NCBI GenBank assembly: GCA_035048495.1
Contig: CM068547.1
Span: 8,704,650-8,768,649, forward strand
From: Euptelea pleiosperma
Lineage: Eukaryota > Streptophyta > Magnoliopsida > Ranunculales > Eupteleaceae
Direction of reading: 5' to 3'
Length of the DNA stretch: 64,000 nucleotides
This document shows, in pieces, positions 34,740 to 46,082 of the stretch. Every line of letters starts with the position of its first letter. The stretch's first letter is position 1. The position numbers and the translations under genes are program-made. The notes beneath the pieces were generated by a model. The model was given only the letters and a program-made list of their open reading frames with translations. It was not told the origin of the DNA and did not search any database.

Positions 34740-34818
34740 TGTTTTCTCTCCACGTCTTTGGTGACTCTCTTCCTTTGTTTGCTAATTTGCTTCATAAAAT
34801 CTGAAGAACAATCGAAAG
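34740..34818 (+). other. Proposed 5' UTR exon of the small gene at 36835-37185
   Basis: A pyrimidine-rich leader-like stretch ends in a strong donor, GAAAG|GTATGG, at 34818/34819. The next good acceptor in front of the coding exon is GGCCGCAG at 36764-36771, giving a 1.95-kb leader intron with a degenerate hAT-like remnant at 35502-35690. This is inferred from splice signals only, and the 5' boundary is a guess. Confidence 0.4.
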
Positions 34819-36834
34819 GTATGGAAATTCCTTCTCCTCCTCTTATTATTGTTATTATTATTAGTTATTTGTTTGACATCAAGAGTTTGTTGAATTTGGT
34901 CTGTAGATCGAAACCTTCTGATCCATCAATCTCAGTGTGATTATTTGGCTTAACTGGTATTAATATTGGAAAATTTTCCCAAATTTTGAGATGGGTACCT
35001 TTTATTTGATCTCTGTTTGTAATCAAGTAAGTCAGCTAAGCTTGTTTGTTTAGATTTGAGTGGTATCTTAGGTTTCATGTTGAGATTTTTCAGACCCATA
35101 TGGTTTTTTGGGTCTTCTGTCGATCACCCAACTGCTGAATTTTAACAGAAATCTTTATTAGGAAGATTCGAATTTGGTTTGCTTGATTGCTTGATAGGGT
35201 GAATGTGAGTAGGGGTGCAGTGTTTCTCGGCACCATTAGGATCAAACCGAATGTCCATTTGAACCAGCAAGCGAAATTGCTTTCTGTATAAATGTGGGAT
35301 ATTCCAAACTATCTGGTTGGCAAGATAAGTTCTGCATTGAGATTTTCTGACCCACTATTTTTTTTTTTGCTTTTCTGTCAATTACATAAATATGAATCTT
35401 GACATGAATATTTGAAGGCATAATTGAACTTGCAGTGACTGTTGATCATTCCTAATGGGGATAGTAAGATTTGTTTTGTTTGCTAGTAAGCTGAATTTTA
35501 GTAGGGCTGACAACAGTTTGGATTCTACATGGGTTGTGGTCAAGCTGAAACCCAATTAAGTCTGACTGAAATCCACCTAAACACGAGCCAAAACGAGATC
35601 AGTTCGACAGGATCGACCCAAAATGAGTTAAAACTGATTCAGTCGGATTGGCTTACCAGGTTAACCCAACCTTTTGCCACCCCTTAATTTTGAGGTTTGC
35701 AGTGCCTTATTACAGTTTGAGTCTTTAGATCTCTCTAGGTGTTGGATGATTCATCTATCATCTAGCTGAGGGAGATCACTTTTTTCCTTCTTTGAAGGTC
35801 AATGATAGAGAAAAGAGGGGCCCTTATAGGGGATCCTACATGTTTAGGCAATGAAAAGATGGTTACTATTTATACTATGATTAACCAATTTATGGGCATG
35901 GGAACTGCCTTTTCTATGGATGTGTGATATTCCACTTAATACATGGTTGACAAGTTGGACGTTAGTTGAGGTAGATGTCTTCGATGTGTATGTCAAGAGA
36001 GATCTGATTTGCGGTGGCAATTAAGAGTTGTCTATGTCATAGTTCAAGTGCAAGCACTGAGGGAAACTGTGCCATGAGGTCCAAGACACAAAGGTTATGC
36101 CTGACTTTAACACAAATTATCACACTAACTGCCTACCCAAAATTGAACTGATCTTAGAACCCACCCCAATCCTCTGATCTGAAGCTAAAACATGGATGAG
36201 AATCCGACGAAATCCTATGTATCAGATTGTTGGTGAACAATTTGGTGCGATGTTTTGGGCTATGAAATCCGAGGGGCTCAACCCTTGGATAGTTTGGACT
36301 TTGGATTCTTGAACATGTTAGCTACATGGAAATACAAGTTGAATCAATTTTGAATGATATTGAAATTGAAATCATATTAGTTATTTGCCTGCATGGCTGT
36401 ATGAGATGGTTAACAGATTGCCATGGCTAAGTTGTTTACTTACTACATACCAGCAAAATGTTCATGTGTAAAATTGTTATTTGTCTGAGTCCAACTTAAA
36501 GATTGCATGTTATATCGCTCTGCTAAAGATTGCTGAATTAGTTACATGCTAGAGGGTTTATGTGCTTTGACTATGTGGTTAAAATTGCTAAAATGCTTGT
36601 CTTGCTTCATTAGATGGGATATTAAGAATCTTGGGTGTTTGCACTTCAGATACTTAGAAATTAATTGTTCTAGTGATCCCAAAGAAAGATCGTACATAAC
36701 TGCCTCCCCAATCTTTAGTTATATATGCTTTCCTGTAATGAAATTTCTCTATATACGATTCCTGGCCGCAGGATTTCTTGTTTCTCACTCACTAAGACTT
36801 CATTCTGTCAAGGGGAAGAATTACTGCTAGCCAC

Positions 36835-37185
36835 ATGCGCGGAACTACTGGATTATTGCCTGCAAAGAATGTTCTCAAACAAATCTATTCTATGAAAGGA
36901 ACATGTGGTAATGCCATGCTCTGTTCTTCAAAAGCCTTTTATTCATACTTTAATATCTTATTTATCTGACCACAAAATATACATGTAAATTCAGGGACCA
37001 TGGCAACTTCAGTCCCAAAGAAGCAAGGAAATACCATTCTTGAGGAAGGAGAAGGACCCATTACTGATGACAAGGCTGAGCCCATTGTCGCTTTCAACAA
37101 ACCGCCACTCCCACCTGTTCTTGGGCCATTTGTAGTCCTCTCTTTGCTGGAAATGGGATCAAGTCATGACGGGAACGATGACTGA
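36835..37185 (+). CDS. Small plant protein of unknown function (87 aa, 2 coding exons)
   Basis: Exons 36835-36907 and 36995-37185 join in frame across a GT-AG intron of 87 bp. The product is 87 aa. The N-terminus is basic (RGTTGLLPAKNVLKQIYSMK, residues 2-21) and could be an organelle presequence. The middle is acidic (EEGEGPITDDKAEP), then comes a proline-hydrophobic segment (NKPPLPPVLGPFVVLSLLEM) and a polar tail. Translation could also start at the second-exon ATG at 37000, giving 61 aa. I do not recognise a named family, but the composition and clean splicing look like a real gene. Its stop codon is only 87 bp from the stop codon of the convergent NTF2-like gene, so the 3' UTRs must overlap. 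Confidence 0.68.
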
Positions 37186-37272
37186 CAGACAGGTTATACA
37201 AAATCCCACTTCCCCTTTTTACTGTGCAATACATACATAAGAGACTGTCTGAAAGAAACCTGTTACTGCCTC

Positions 37273-40200
37273 TTATTTGAAGAAGATCCTTGAAATCTTG
37301 ACCAAAATGTGGAAAATTCGGCCAAACACTTGAGCCAGGAATTTCCAAAGGTTGATGTAGCACACCAAAAGTGGACTTATGAAAGGCTCCACGAAAAATT
37401 TGTAAATCTTTAAAAGAAACTGTAGTATAATATGGGGCTGTTGTAGGATCTCTGCAGGAGCCAAACATCACTAATGTTTTAGTGTGACTTATGTATGGTG
37501 AAATGAGTTTTGAAATGTTAATGTAAGTTGACATACTCTCAGTTGCCCCCGGGAACTCGTCAAATACGGAAGTAACGATCTTCAACAGAGACTGAGATTC
37601 TCAACAGGGAGACCCACATTAGAAGCAGCACCAAAAAGAGGTAATAATAACAAGGCTCAAGCTCGAGGACCCCTCTTGGGAGTCGGGCTCTCGACCCCCC
37701 TCCCATGAATGTTTGGCCCGACGACCTGTTGGTATACATAGTTGTTTCGCCTTTCCCCAACAAGTCGATCTTTTGGGGTAAATGGTTGTTTAACATGGTA
37801 TCAGAGCCTTAAGGCCTGGGAGATTGTGGGTTCATGTCTCCAGTATAGTGTATTCCCACCGAGGGGGCGTGTTATTGGAGGGTGTGTTCCTGCGCATTTG
37901 TTGTGTTGGCCCGACCACCCATTGGTATATATAGTTATTTTGTCTTTCCCTAACAGGTCAATCTTTTGGGGTAAATGGCTGTTTAACAACTATATACCAA
38001 AATCAGCATGATTGTTGATATCTCCACGTTGGATTTGAGTACTTTTACATCATGAGCTTTGAAGAATGAACCATAGACCTGTTTATGAAGCCAACAATGA
38101 AAAAAAAATACTCAAATCTAATATGTAGAAATCACCAATCACGCTGATATTTGGTGTGTAGGTCAACCAAGATCTTTTGGGGTAAATGGCTGTTTAACAA
38201 TCAACATACCAAAATCAGCATGATTGGTGATTTCTACACGTTGGATTTGAGTACTTTTTCATCATGGCTTGGAAGAACCAACCATAGGCCTGTTTATGAA
38301 GCCAGCAATGAAAAAGTGCTGAAATCTAATAGCTAGAAATCACCAAGCACGCTGATATTTGATGCGTAGGTCAACCAAAGTGTGGGTCAAACATTCATAG
38401 GATCAGTTGGCCCGAAAGATATGGCCAAATTGCAATTTTAAGGACTTAATATTGATACAGAATTCTGCATCATACAACACCTGGTGACTTTGAATGGTTG
38501 TCAAATATCCTAAGTAGGGCTATTAATGGACTGGGTTTGGGCTGGTCGAGCCCAATCTGGGCTTTAACATTTCAGGCCCAAGATCAGCCAATTAATAAAT
38601 ATAATGGTCCGTGCTTTTAGATTTGGGCTGGGTGTAAACTAATTTATATAAATTGAAGCTCTGGCCCAGCCCATTTATCTATCGGACCTCATAATCATAC
38701 TCAGTCCTGGACATGGAGCCTATAAATGCAACCCAAGCCCGACCCCATTAGGGCTGGGTTCGAGTCTTGTAACAAAGAGATTGGTGGAATTACCAGCACC
38801 AGTATTCCTGGTTTGATGGGGGATTCGATTACGATTCGAGCATGCCTGCATAGATTCACCAATCAATCATTCAATCTATTATCAGATATTATGGAAGGTG
38901 GAGATCTAAATGGTTGGTTAGTTAAATACTTGATGACTAGCTTTTCTCCTTGTTTTGAGCATTCAAAGAAGCTGCAGCCTCTGGTGAAGGGGATGTGTTT
39001 CTCTTTCCACTCTGCATCACAAGCTTTGGTTATCAATCCCTTGGACCTGCTTTTAGGTTGTCTGATTCAAGATTTAAAAGGGGCCGTTATAACGGTATAA
39101 CGGACTGGGGGTGTTACCGTGCTGTTATAAGAGCAACTCCAACCATGGTCTCTATTTTAGAGACCCAAAATATAATTTTTTATGAAAAAGTGTATTTGGA
39201 GCTCATTGGTTCTCTCAATGGCTCCAACCAACACATCTCTAAAACACTATTCACCTATCTCTATAACACTATTTGTAATCATTTTTCTCCCAAAACTTTA
39301 CAAAAGTTCAATAAATTTCCTCCAAAATTTATTTTTTACTCAAAAATTCAAAATCCAAAATTTAAAATTTAAATTTTTCTCCAAAATTCAAAATTCCCTT
39401 CAAATTTCAAATTTCCCTCCAAAATTCAAATTTTCCTAAAAAAATTCAAAATTCAAAGGTGTACAATAATTCAATTTTAAATGGATAAAATATATAATTT
39501 AAATAATTATAAAATTTTATTATAATTTAGTGGATCGGATCGAATCGGATCGGGTTCAGAACGCTATTCTATCTATCGGATCAGTTCCAGATCACGATTA
39601 TATGATCCGATATCTTCAGTTCGGATCCGGATCAACATATATTTTTTATTGGATCGGGTCTGAATTAGTAGGGATATCAATGGGTCGGTTCCAGATCTGG
39701 CTTTTATTGGTTTCGGTTCTTAACGGCTCTGGTTCTCAAAATGATGGACTTAGAACCGGAACTAATTATTTGGTTTATGTCAGTTACGATTCCGAGTATA
39801 TCGGTTCCAATCTCGATAATATGAGAATTTTAACACTATACATCTACATTGATTCCGGTTCCTATCGATTCGGTTTTGATTCCTATCGGTTCGCTTCCGA
39901 GTCCTATCGGTTTCGGTTCCATATTAAATTACTAAGAACCGTAACCATTATTTTTTGTTCGGTTTCGGTTCTTAACGGCTCTGGTTCTCAAAATGATGGA
40001 CCTAGAACTGGAACTGATTATTTAGTTTCTGTCGGTTACGGTTCCGAGTATATCGGTTCCAATCTCGATAATATGAGAATTTTAACACTATACATCTACA
40101 TTGATTCCGGTTCCTATCGATCCGGTTTTGATTCCTATCGGTTCGCTTCCGAGTCCTATCGATTTCGGTTCCATAATAAACTACTAAGAACCGTAACTAT

Positions 40201-42312
40201 TATTTTTGGTTCGGTTTCGGTTTCGATTCTTTTTTAATCGATTCCCAAAAATGTGGAACCGGAATAGGTGTTTTTGGTTCCGGTTAAACGAGTAAAATTG
40301 ACACCCGTAATCCCTAATTAATATATAATAAAAATTATTTTTTTTAAATATACATTAAACATATTAAATATTAGTCTCATTTTAAAGGTATCGACGATAC
40401 CTTTTCAATGATACTAATTTTGAAAAAAATGAATTTATATATTAAAAGTTATACACATTTTATTAAAATATAGTTGAAATAAAAAAGGATACATTCGGGA
40501 TAATATTGTACACGAGTACAATCAAAAGGATAGAGTGGACATTTGTAAAATGTGAATAGTAATAGAGATTTTTTTTTAGAGACCCTCGTGGGTCTCTAGA
40601 TATAGAGACCCAAAATGGGGTCTCCATTTAAGAGACCTAGAATGGCGTACGGTTGGAGCATCTCCCCTCTCCAAATTGGAGATTTGGCGTTCGGTTGGAG
40701 ATGCTCTAACGGATTGTAACGCATGGGGGCAAAAACAGAAAAAAAATGGAAAAAATGGCACAAAAAAAAAAACCGGCACTAAAATTCAAATTATAAATTT
40801 CAAATTTTCAATAAAATTTACAACGAAAAATAATGGACTTTTTTTAACAAATTTTTTTCAGAAATATATCCCTCGTTATTTTGGAAAAATAACCGAAAAT
40901 AACGTGCGTTATTTTATGAGTGTTAAAACGGTACATAACATAACGGGGGAGGTTCGAATCCGAATCCGTTATAACGGCCATTTTTTTAACCATGGTCTGA
41001 TTTGGTTGAATCGGGTTTGAGTCTTGGACCCAATTATTGGATATTCACAACAAATAATCCATTTTGCAATGGATCTGACCTGTGTATCCATATATATGGG
41101 CCAGATCTGGAACTGGGTCCAAATGTTTAAAGTTGGATTTGGATCATGGTATACATAGATCAGAGCTTAATCTTACCCATCTCAAACCTAGGGGTGTCAA
41201 TTTGTACCTGTTTAACCGGAACCAAAACTCTCGGTTCTGGTTCCACATTTTTGGGAACCAACTAAGAACCAGAACTGGAACCGAACCCATAATTAACAGT
41301 TTCAGTTCTGGGTAGCTTGATATTGGGATTGAACCGATAGGAACCGGAACTGAAACCAACCAATCGGTTCCGGTTCTGGATTCATCATTTTGAGAACTGG
41401 AACTGATATGAACCGGCAATATTGGTTCCAGTAATGGGTATCTTAGGAACCGAACCGGAACTGACCCGTTGACACCCCTATTCATACCCTATTTAAAGAA
41501 CAGATGGTAAAAAGTATTTGACAATGACAATGGTGATGACACTAACAAGCATAATGAACTGAAGTAGTGATGATTAGAGTACCTAAGTGCCACATTACTG
41601 CAGCAGTGAATTCATCTCCTTCGCACACGATTTCGACGATGAACCGCACGTGCTTACCCATGCATTCCATCAGCTGTTCAAAGAAACCCATAGCTTCCTG
41701 CAGTAGCTCATGTGCATGACACACCATCAGATTCTCCCTTATTTTGATCATGGAGATAGCTAAGATTGTCGTCCATGCATGCTCAACGCAGGGACAAAAT
41801 GGGGTCCATATTCTGCTGGTCCGACCTCTTATGCGGACCCATCAAAATATGGGCCTCACTACTTGATGAAGGCTCAAAAAAATGCCATGGAAGATGAAAC
41901 AATGACAAACCTTTTTCCCATGAAATGGTTTGAGGAACGAATAATCTTCGAAGCAACAATCATCGGCGATGAGCTCCCTCAGTTTCTTCGAGCTCTTGTT
42001 GTTGATGCAAGTGTAGAACTGCTCAATTGTATCGGATGGCGAAGATGGGCTCGACTCAGGCCCAGTTTTGGTGCCTGATGACATGATCGACCATTGCCTT
42101 GTGATGACTGGTCCATGCACCACCTTCTTCTTCGCACAAACACCTTGATACATGGTTTTCATCTTATTCTGTTTAAACAAACACGTCTTGCTGATTGCCG
42201 ATGAGTCGGGGACGAGCAGTGCAATTGTTGAGGGTCGATAGCGCCGAATCTGGGCCGGACATGGGAGACGGATTGTAGCCATGGGTGCTACAGAAACAAG
42301 AAGGATGGTCAT
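37273..42312 (-). CDS. Plastid NTF2/SnoaL-like domain protein (6 exons)
   Basis: Exons on the minus strand: 41911-42312, 41583-41697, 38930-39011, 38794-38845, 37537-37591, 37273-37451. All junctions are GT-AG and the joined frame is open for 294 aa (284 if translation starts at the second Met, 42282). Residues 1 to about 75 resemble a transit peptide. The NTF2/SnoaL-like fold runs from DTIEQFYTCINNKSSKKL through FVEI-type strands, HIPFTRGCSFFECSKQG and IVIESPIKPG. The C-terminus (QFLLKIYKFFVEPFISPLLV) is strongly hydrophobic and may be membrane-embedded. Plant relatives are uncharacterised plastid proteins; substrate and role are unknown. Introns 2 and 5 (counting from the 5' end, intron 4 being 37592-38793) are swollen by transposons, yet every splice site is intact. 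Confidence 0.85.
37660..38420. repeat. Duplicated hairpin repeats in the 37592-38793 intron
   Basis: A GGCTCAAGCTCGAGGACCCC fragment of the GGSTCAGGCTC MITE family lies at about 37660. The word TCTTTTGGGGTAAATGG occurs three times (about 37768, 37962, 38172). A palindromic block with ACCAAAATCAGCATGATT and its inverse occurs twice in tandem (about 37995-38165 and 38208-38390), so a MITE-like hairpin has been duplicated with its flank. Confidence 0.65.
38510..38770. repeat. hAT-like fragment with GGGCTGGG words
   Basis: Begins TAGGGCTATTAATGG and contains GGGCTGG/CCAGCCC words. The right end is unclear. It ends just short of the fourth exon of the NTF2-like gene. Confidence 0.45.
39131..40706. 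mobile_element. PIF/Harbinger-type non-autonomous element
   Basis: The termini GAGCAACTCCAACC and GAGCATCTCCAACC (right end inverted) match at 13 of 14 positions. The 3-bp duplication TAA (39128-39130 and 40707-40709) fits the TWA target of PIF/Harbinger. Sub-terminal TAGAGACCC words are inverted as well. At 1,576 bp it carries no transposase, and its centre is GGTTCCGG/GGATCGG low-complexity sequence that is partly tandem. Confidence 0.8.
39709..40210. repeat. 252-bp tandem duplication of a GGTTCCGG-rich segment
   Basis: The word GGTTTCGGTTCTTAACGGCT starts at 39709 and again at 39961, and the following ~245 bases match closely. The unit length is 84 codons, so it preserves frame and creates a 235-codon open frame with a repeated Ser/Gly/Tyr-rich peptide. 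I read this as a non-coding accident. Confidence 0.85.
41189..41480. mobile_element. hAT-like MITE in intron 2 of the NTF2-like gene
   Basis: Termini TAGGGGTGTCAA and TTGACACCCCTA are perfect 12-bp inverted repeats. The flanking 8-mers CTCAAACC and TTCATACC agree at 6 of 8 positions. The interior is GGTTCCGGTTC/GAACCGGAAC words. 292 bp. Confidence 0.8.
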
Positions 42313-42835
42313 ACATATTTGTGTTAATCGAGTCTAGTAATAAGGAGGAAACACAACAGCAAGAGTAGAGTTAGAGCAAAGGATAAAGGGAAAAGTCTGC
42401 CTGCTGCCTGCCTTAGCAGGAAATTAAAGAATCGGTTCACTGTATCTTCAATCTTATTGTGTAGCTAATGATCAAAACTTTATTTGCTTTTGGGCAGTCA
42501 ACAGAATATAGTGAACAATCTATACATTGGATGGTTGTGATCAGTCAATCAGGTTGACTCTCGACTTATGTGATTTTCTGGCGCAATCCATCGCGTAATG
42601 GGCCCATATATATCTCTGTACGCGTACTACGTATAGTAGTATCAGATTTATAGATGCTGATCTCCATCTATAATATTGAGCATAGGGCCATCAATGGATC
42701 AGGTCACCCCGGCGATCCGATTTTTATCTGATCTGATAATATCGTGTCTACCTTTCTAAATCGAGGTATTGGGTCCATTGAATCGGGTATGTTCTAGGAA
42801 TCGTGATTAGATAAGCTATTAGATCTGTTGGGAAG
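42313..42835. other. Upstream region of the NTF2-like gene
   Basis: Contains the promoter and leader of the minus-strand gene, with no box I can assign. A decayed hAT-like stretch (GGGCCATCAATGGATCAGG and following) lies at about 42685-42800. Confidence 0.4.
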
Positions 42836-43218
42836 AAAGAACAATAAACAATCTAATAGAACAAAGATGCAAACAACCACAACACAGAGATTTACATGGT
42901 TCTTTCTAGATTGAGGTGCGTCCATTGATCTACACCGATTCCACTATGCCCCGAAGCAAGAAAAACACATACAATACAAAGGATGCTCGACTCTGATCAA
43001 CCGAGGTATATATAACCCCATGACATAATTATGGTTTCCGTATCTCTATGTAAAAGTATGAAAACGCTCTTAAGGGAAATAGACCAACCCAAAAAAAATT
43101 GGGGGCATCGCCCAGAACCCCCTTCGGACAAGGGGCGCACTGCTCCCCTATAACCCCCCAGTTAGAGTCATGCTTTCATGTACAGTAGTACTCTAGCACC
43201 ATCAGTCTCCACATAACA
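42836..43218. mobile_element. Possible solo LTR (copia-like)
   Basis: It begins TGTTGGGAAG and ends CCACATAACA. It contains the GAGATTTACATGGTTC block often seen in plant copia and TRIM LTRs. A partly matching copy lies at 44320-44545, sharing CTTTCATGTACAGT/CTTCATGTACAGT and CATCAGTCTC in the same order. The target duplication is not clear. Confidence 0.5.
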
Positions 43219-43329
43219 ATAATAAGATCTGCTCCAGATTGACCTTGATCCGATCTAATATTAACGCGATCAGATATATGTATATATATGGGCTGGGATA
43301 AAGTTATTTACGATTTTTACTTATAAAAT

Positions 43330-43650
43330 GACGCGCAGTCGTGGGGACCACATGCAATGAGTTAAGGAATGATTATTGGCAAGGATGATCTCCTCACTAT
43401 AGATATCGTCCTCCCAAAAATCAGCAATTTCTAAACTTTTAACCCTAATATATATGGAACTAAATTTGACAGTGAAAATGGACGTTCCAAATTTTTTCAA
43501 CTTGCAATCCACTTCTCATAAGGCTACAAATGTTAGAACAAGCCGTTTTTTGTTTTTTAGGTTAATATCCATGTTGAGAAGATTATCATCACCAAAAATC
43601 AGCCCTTAACTCATCAGCACATAATTTTTTGATGAGGAGATCGATCAAAT
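43330..43650. mobile_element. Fragment of the GGGTCAGGATC MITE family
   Basis: Shows GGATGATCTCCTCA followed after the loop by an inverted relative near 43575-43600, and the ATCAGC words of the family. Both termini are missing. Confidence 0.5.
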
Positions 43651-44045
43651 GCAGTAGTACAATCACCCTTCTTGTTCCCAGTTTAAATTAGCGCCACATA
43701 TGTCGAAATCTGCAGCCAAACACGCCCCCTCTTTCACATAGTTTACTGGACCGTCATTGTTTGGTACATCCCAACTCAGCAAGAGGAGAAACATGTTGAC
43801 TGTAGGTCCAGAAGGGAGGAGGAACAATGCTGGTGAGGTGGTTGGTGAGACAAACGAGAGCCACGTGGAAGGATGCATTTCTGTTTTGGGCAATTGCGAC
43901 AAAGGACAAGTTTGAAGGAGGTGGGTGAGGAGGACTCTCTCATAAGCAGTTTTCAAATTAAAGTTGCCAGGCCTCCCCTAGTTGGAGTAGGTTGGAAAGC
44001 TAGGGGGAGGAGAGCTACGGATAGGGTGAGGTGTATTCATGCAAG

Positions 44046-44320
44046 GGGGGGTAAAACTTTGATGACAGGATCCTATCATCGAAGCAGATGACAGGGCGTA
44101 GTATGAGTCATGTGGCACACTCTTACATGACTCTGACCGTATGGATGTTTTCCAAATCCCTAAGTAGATCTACAAACCAAAAATCAGCTTGATTAGTGAT
44201 TTCAAACCTTTGGATCTTTGTACCTCAAATAATGGTCAATAATGTTCAAATTCTCACGGTTAAAATCAATCCATGAAAATAATTCCAATCCAACGCCTTG
44301 AAACCACTAATCGGACTGAG
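44046..44320. mobile_element. Truncated hairpin MITE (GAGTAAAACTT family), copy F
   Basis: Left end GGGGTAAAACTTTGATGACA, left arm, loop and the start of the right arm (CACTAATCGGACTGA) are present. The rest of the right arm is replaced abruptly by LTR-like sequence at about 44320. Confidence 0.7.
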
Positions 44321-44545
44321 ATTTACGTGGTTCACTCTAGATTGAGGTGGATTCACACTGATTCCACTATGCTCTAGGGCAAAAATAAACACACAATACA
44401 AAATTGCCCCAAGACGAAAATTAGGGTATCTCTACGTGAAAATTACAAAAATACCCTCAAGAAAAAGTCCTCAAAAATTTTTGGGGCCGCGGAATCGTGC
44501 CTTCATGTACAGTGCTTCAAGCATCATCAGTCTCTATAGAACATT
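44320..44545. repeat. LTR fragment related to 42836-43218
   Basis: Shares GAGATTTACGTGGTTC, CTAGATTGAGGTG, CACTGATTCCACTATGC and TTCATGTACAGTGCTTC with the upstream copy in the same order. The left end is missing. Confidence 0.6.
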
Positions 44546-45174
44546 ACAGCTGTCACCTCACGTCTGACATGATTCACTAAACGCACCTCAACCACCACCC
44601 CATGTCCGACGTAATTCACTAGACGTGTTTGAAGATCTGGCTGGTCGGGTTCGAGAACAACACTTCTCGGATTCACCATGGATGTCGGCTCATGAACTCT
44701 TGGTCGAAATGCCGATTTATACACTCTTGGCCGAGAACCGATATCTTAGTCAGATAAGATTCTCGGATCTGTGGCCGAAGACTTTAAAACCTCAGTCCTC
44801 TGGATCTGTGACCGAGATCACCCAATCTCGACCACGGGTCTGTGGCTGAGAACACCATATCTCGGCTACTAGGTCTATAATCTACTACACTATTAAAGAG
44901 ATATGTGCAGCACACGTGCTTCTTGACAATGTGCCGAGCACGTGCTACCAATCTACGTGTCATCATCTCAATTATCCACCTGGTGGATACAGATATTGAC
45001 ACCCACAATCCTCTTGTTCAGTTGGTCCAAGGTTTTCCCGTAATGTAGTGGGCTTGTTTTTCGAAGATTTTATTTATAGATGAGACTTTTTATTATATAG
45101 AGAAGATTAGTGCATTCTCTTTTATCTCCCCCCTTTCTTTTTTCATTTTTTTAGGGTGGTTTCAAGCAAAGTTT
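44546..45174. other. Gene-free, low-identity repeats
   Basis: Repeated words around ACCGAGAT and TCTCGGCC (44700-44870) suggest more LTR-derived sequence. No coding sequence is supported. Confidence 0.4.
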
Positions 45175-45450
45175 AAAGGAGGCTGTTTTAACGGTGTAAC
45201 GGACTGGGGGTATCATCGTTAAAAACTTTAGAACAGATTGAAACGGCCAGGAGCAAAGATGGAAAAAAATTGAAATTTAACAGATTTTAATGGAAAAAAT
45301 GGCGCTGAAATTAAAAATTTAAAAATAAATAAATAGAATTTAACGGATTTCAGAGCGTCAAAACGCATTTTAACGGAAATCGGCTTGGGGTGTTAAAGTT
45401 TAAACGGCCGTTAAAACCATTTAAACGGCCATTTTTAAAACCATGGTTTT
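45175..45450 (+). repeat. AACGG-rich dispersed element, copy 4
   Basis: Opens AGTTTAAAGGAGGCTGTTTT, then TAACGGTGTAACGGACTGGGG, and closes AAACGGCCATTTTTAAAACC before ATGGTTTTG. The terminal words AGTTTAAA and TTTAAAACCATGGTTT recur at the ends of the GAGGC element at 48905-49540. Confidence 0.65.
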
Positions 45451-45547
45451 GAGTGCTTAAGTGATTTCCTCAACCCTAGGTCCCCAGTTTCATCTCTTTG
45501 TTGATTCTATTTGGTTTTTGCAGTAAAGTTTAAACTTATAAAAAAAG

Positions 45548-45985
45548 GCTCAGGCTCTCAGAACCCCCTTTTGTGACCCCTCTCGGGCTGGAGTCGTGTG
45601 CTCAGCTGTGGATTTCAAGAATCCAATGATGGTTGAGTGCGAGTAAAACTTCGATGACAGGGCAGCAGATCACGGCACGTGGATTTTGTACCGGTGGACC
45701 ACCTCTGCCTCACTACCCACGTACACAGGTGAGTGTTTTAGCAAAAAGCACCCGCGTACTCACCTCGGGTAAGTGTGTGGTGTGACCGAGGTGGTCAGTC
45801 CGTACAAATTCCACGTGCAAAGATCTGCTGCCCTGTCATCTCCTTCGATGATAAGCCCGGTCATCAAAATTTTATCCGGTGAGTGCTGGCAAAACGTAAA
45901 TGACAGCTCGGTGCTATCCACCACCATTGGATTCTCGGCCGAGCACACAACTCAGGGTCACAAAAAGGAGGTCCCCTAAGCCCAA
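45548..45985. mobile_element. Hairpin MITE (GGCTCAGGCTC ends), interrupted by a second MITE
   Basis: The left end GGCTCAGGCTCTCAGAACCC and the right end (inverted GGGTTGGGCTTAGGGGACC) are followed inward by TTTTGTGACCC on both arms and AATCCAATGATGG / CCACCATTGGATT. The interruption at 45641-45877 splits it after GTTGAGTGC. Confidence 0.72.
45641..45877. mobile_element. Nested Mutator-like MITE with 9-bp duplication
   Basis: A 237-bp element starting GAGTAAAACTTCGATGACAG, with a right end inverted as GGATAAAATTTTGATGACC. It is flanked by GTTGAGTGC (45632-45640) and GGTGAGTGC (45878-45886), 8 of 9 identical. The arms pair through GGGCAGCAGATC and CACGTGG blocks almost to the centre. Unlike the longer family members it lacks the GGCCAATCCC core. 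Confidence 0.82.
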
Positions 45986-46082
45986 CCCTATAGTTGCCAC
46001 CCACGGATTTGACAATTAAAGGCCTCACAAGTCGCAACTCGAAAAGTAAAACTTTCCTCTTTTAATGCCTCTTTATTCTAAA

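Larger units (their letters stand above)
39072..40995 (+). repeat. AACGG-rich dispersed element, copy 3, split by a Harbinger-type insertion
   Basis: The two halves (39072-39130 and 40707-40995) together give the same order as the copy at 10110: GGCCGTTATAACGGTATAAC, CGGACTGGGGGTGTTACCG, then AATAACCGAAAATAACG and a right end CGTTATAACGGCC before TTTTTTTAACCATGG. The insertion point duplicates TAA. Confidence 0.75.

Noticed and set aside
39530..40237. 235-codon open frame
   Set aside because: It is a product of a 252-bp tandem repeat in a GGTTCCGG-rich transposon interior. It lies in an intron and opposite to the host gene.
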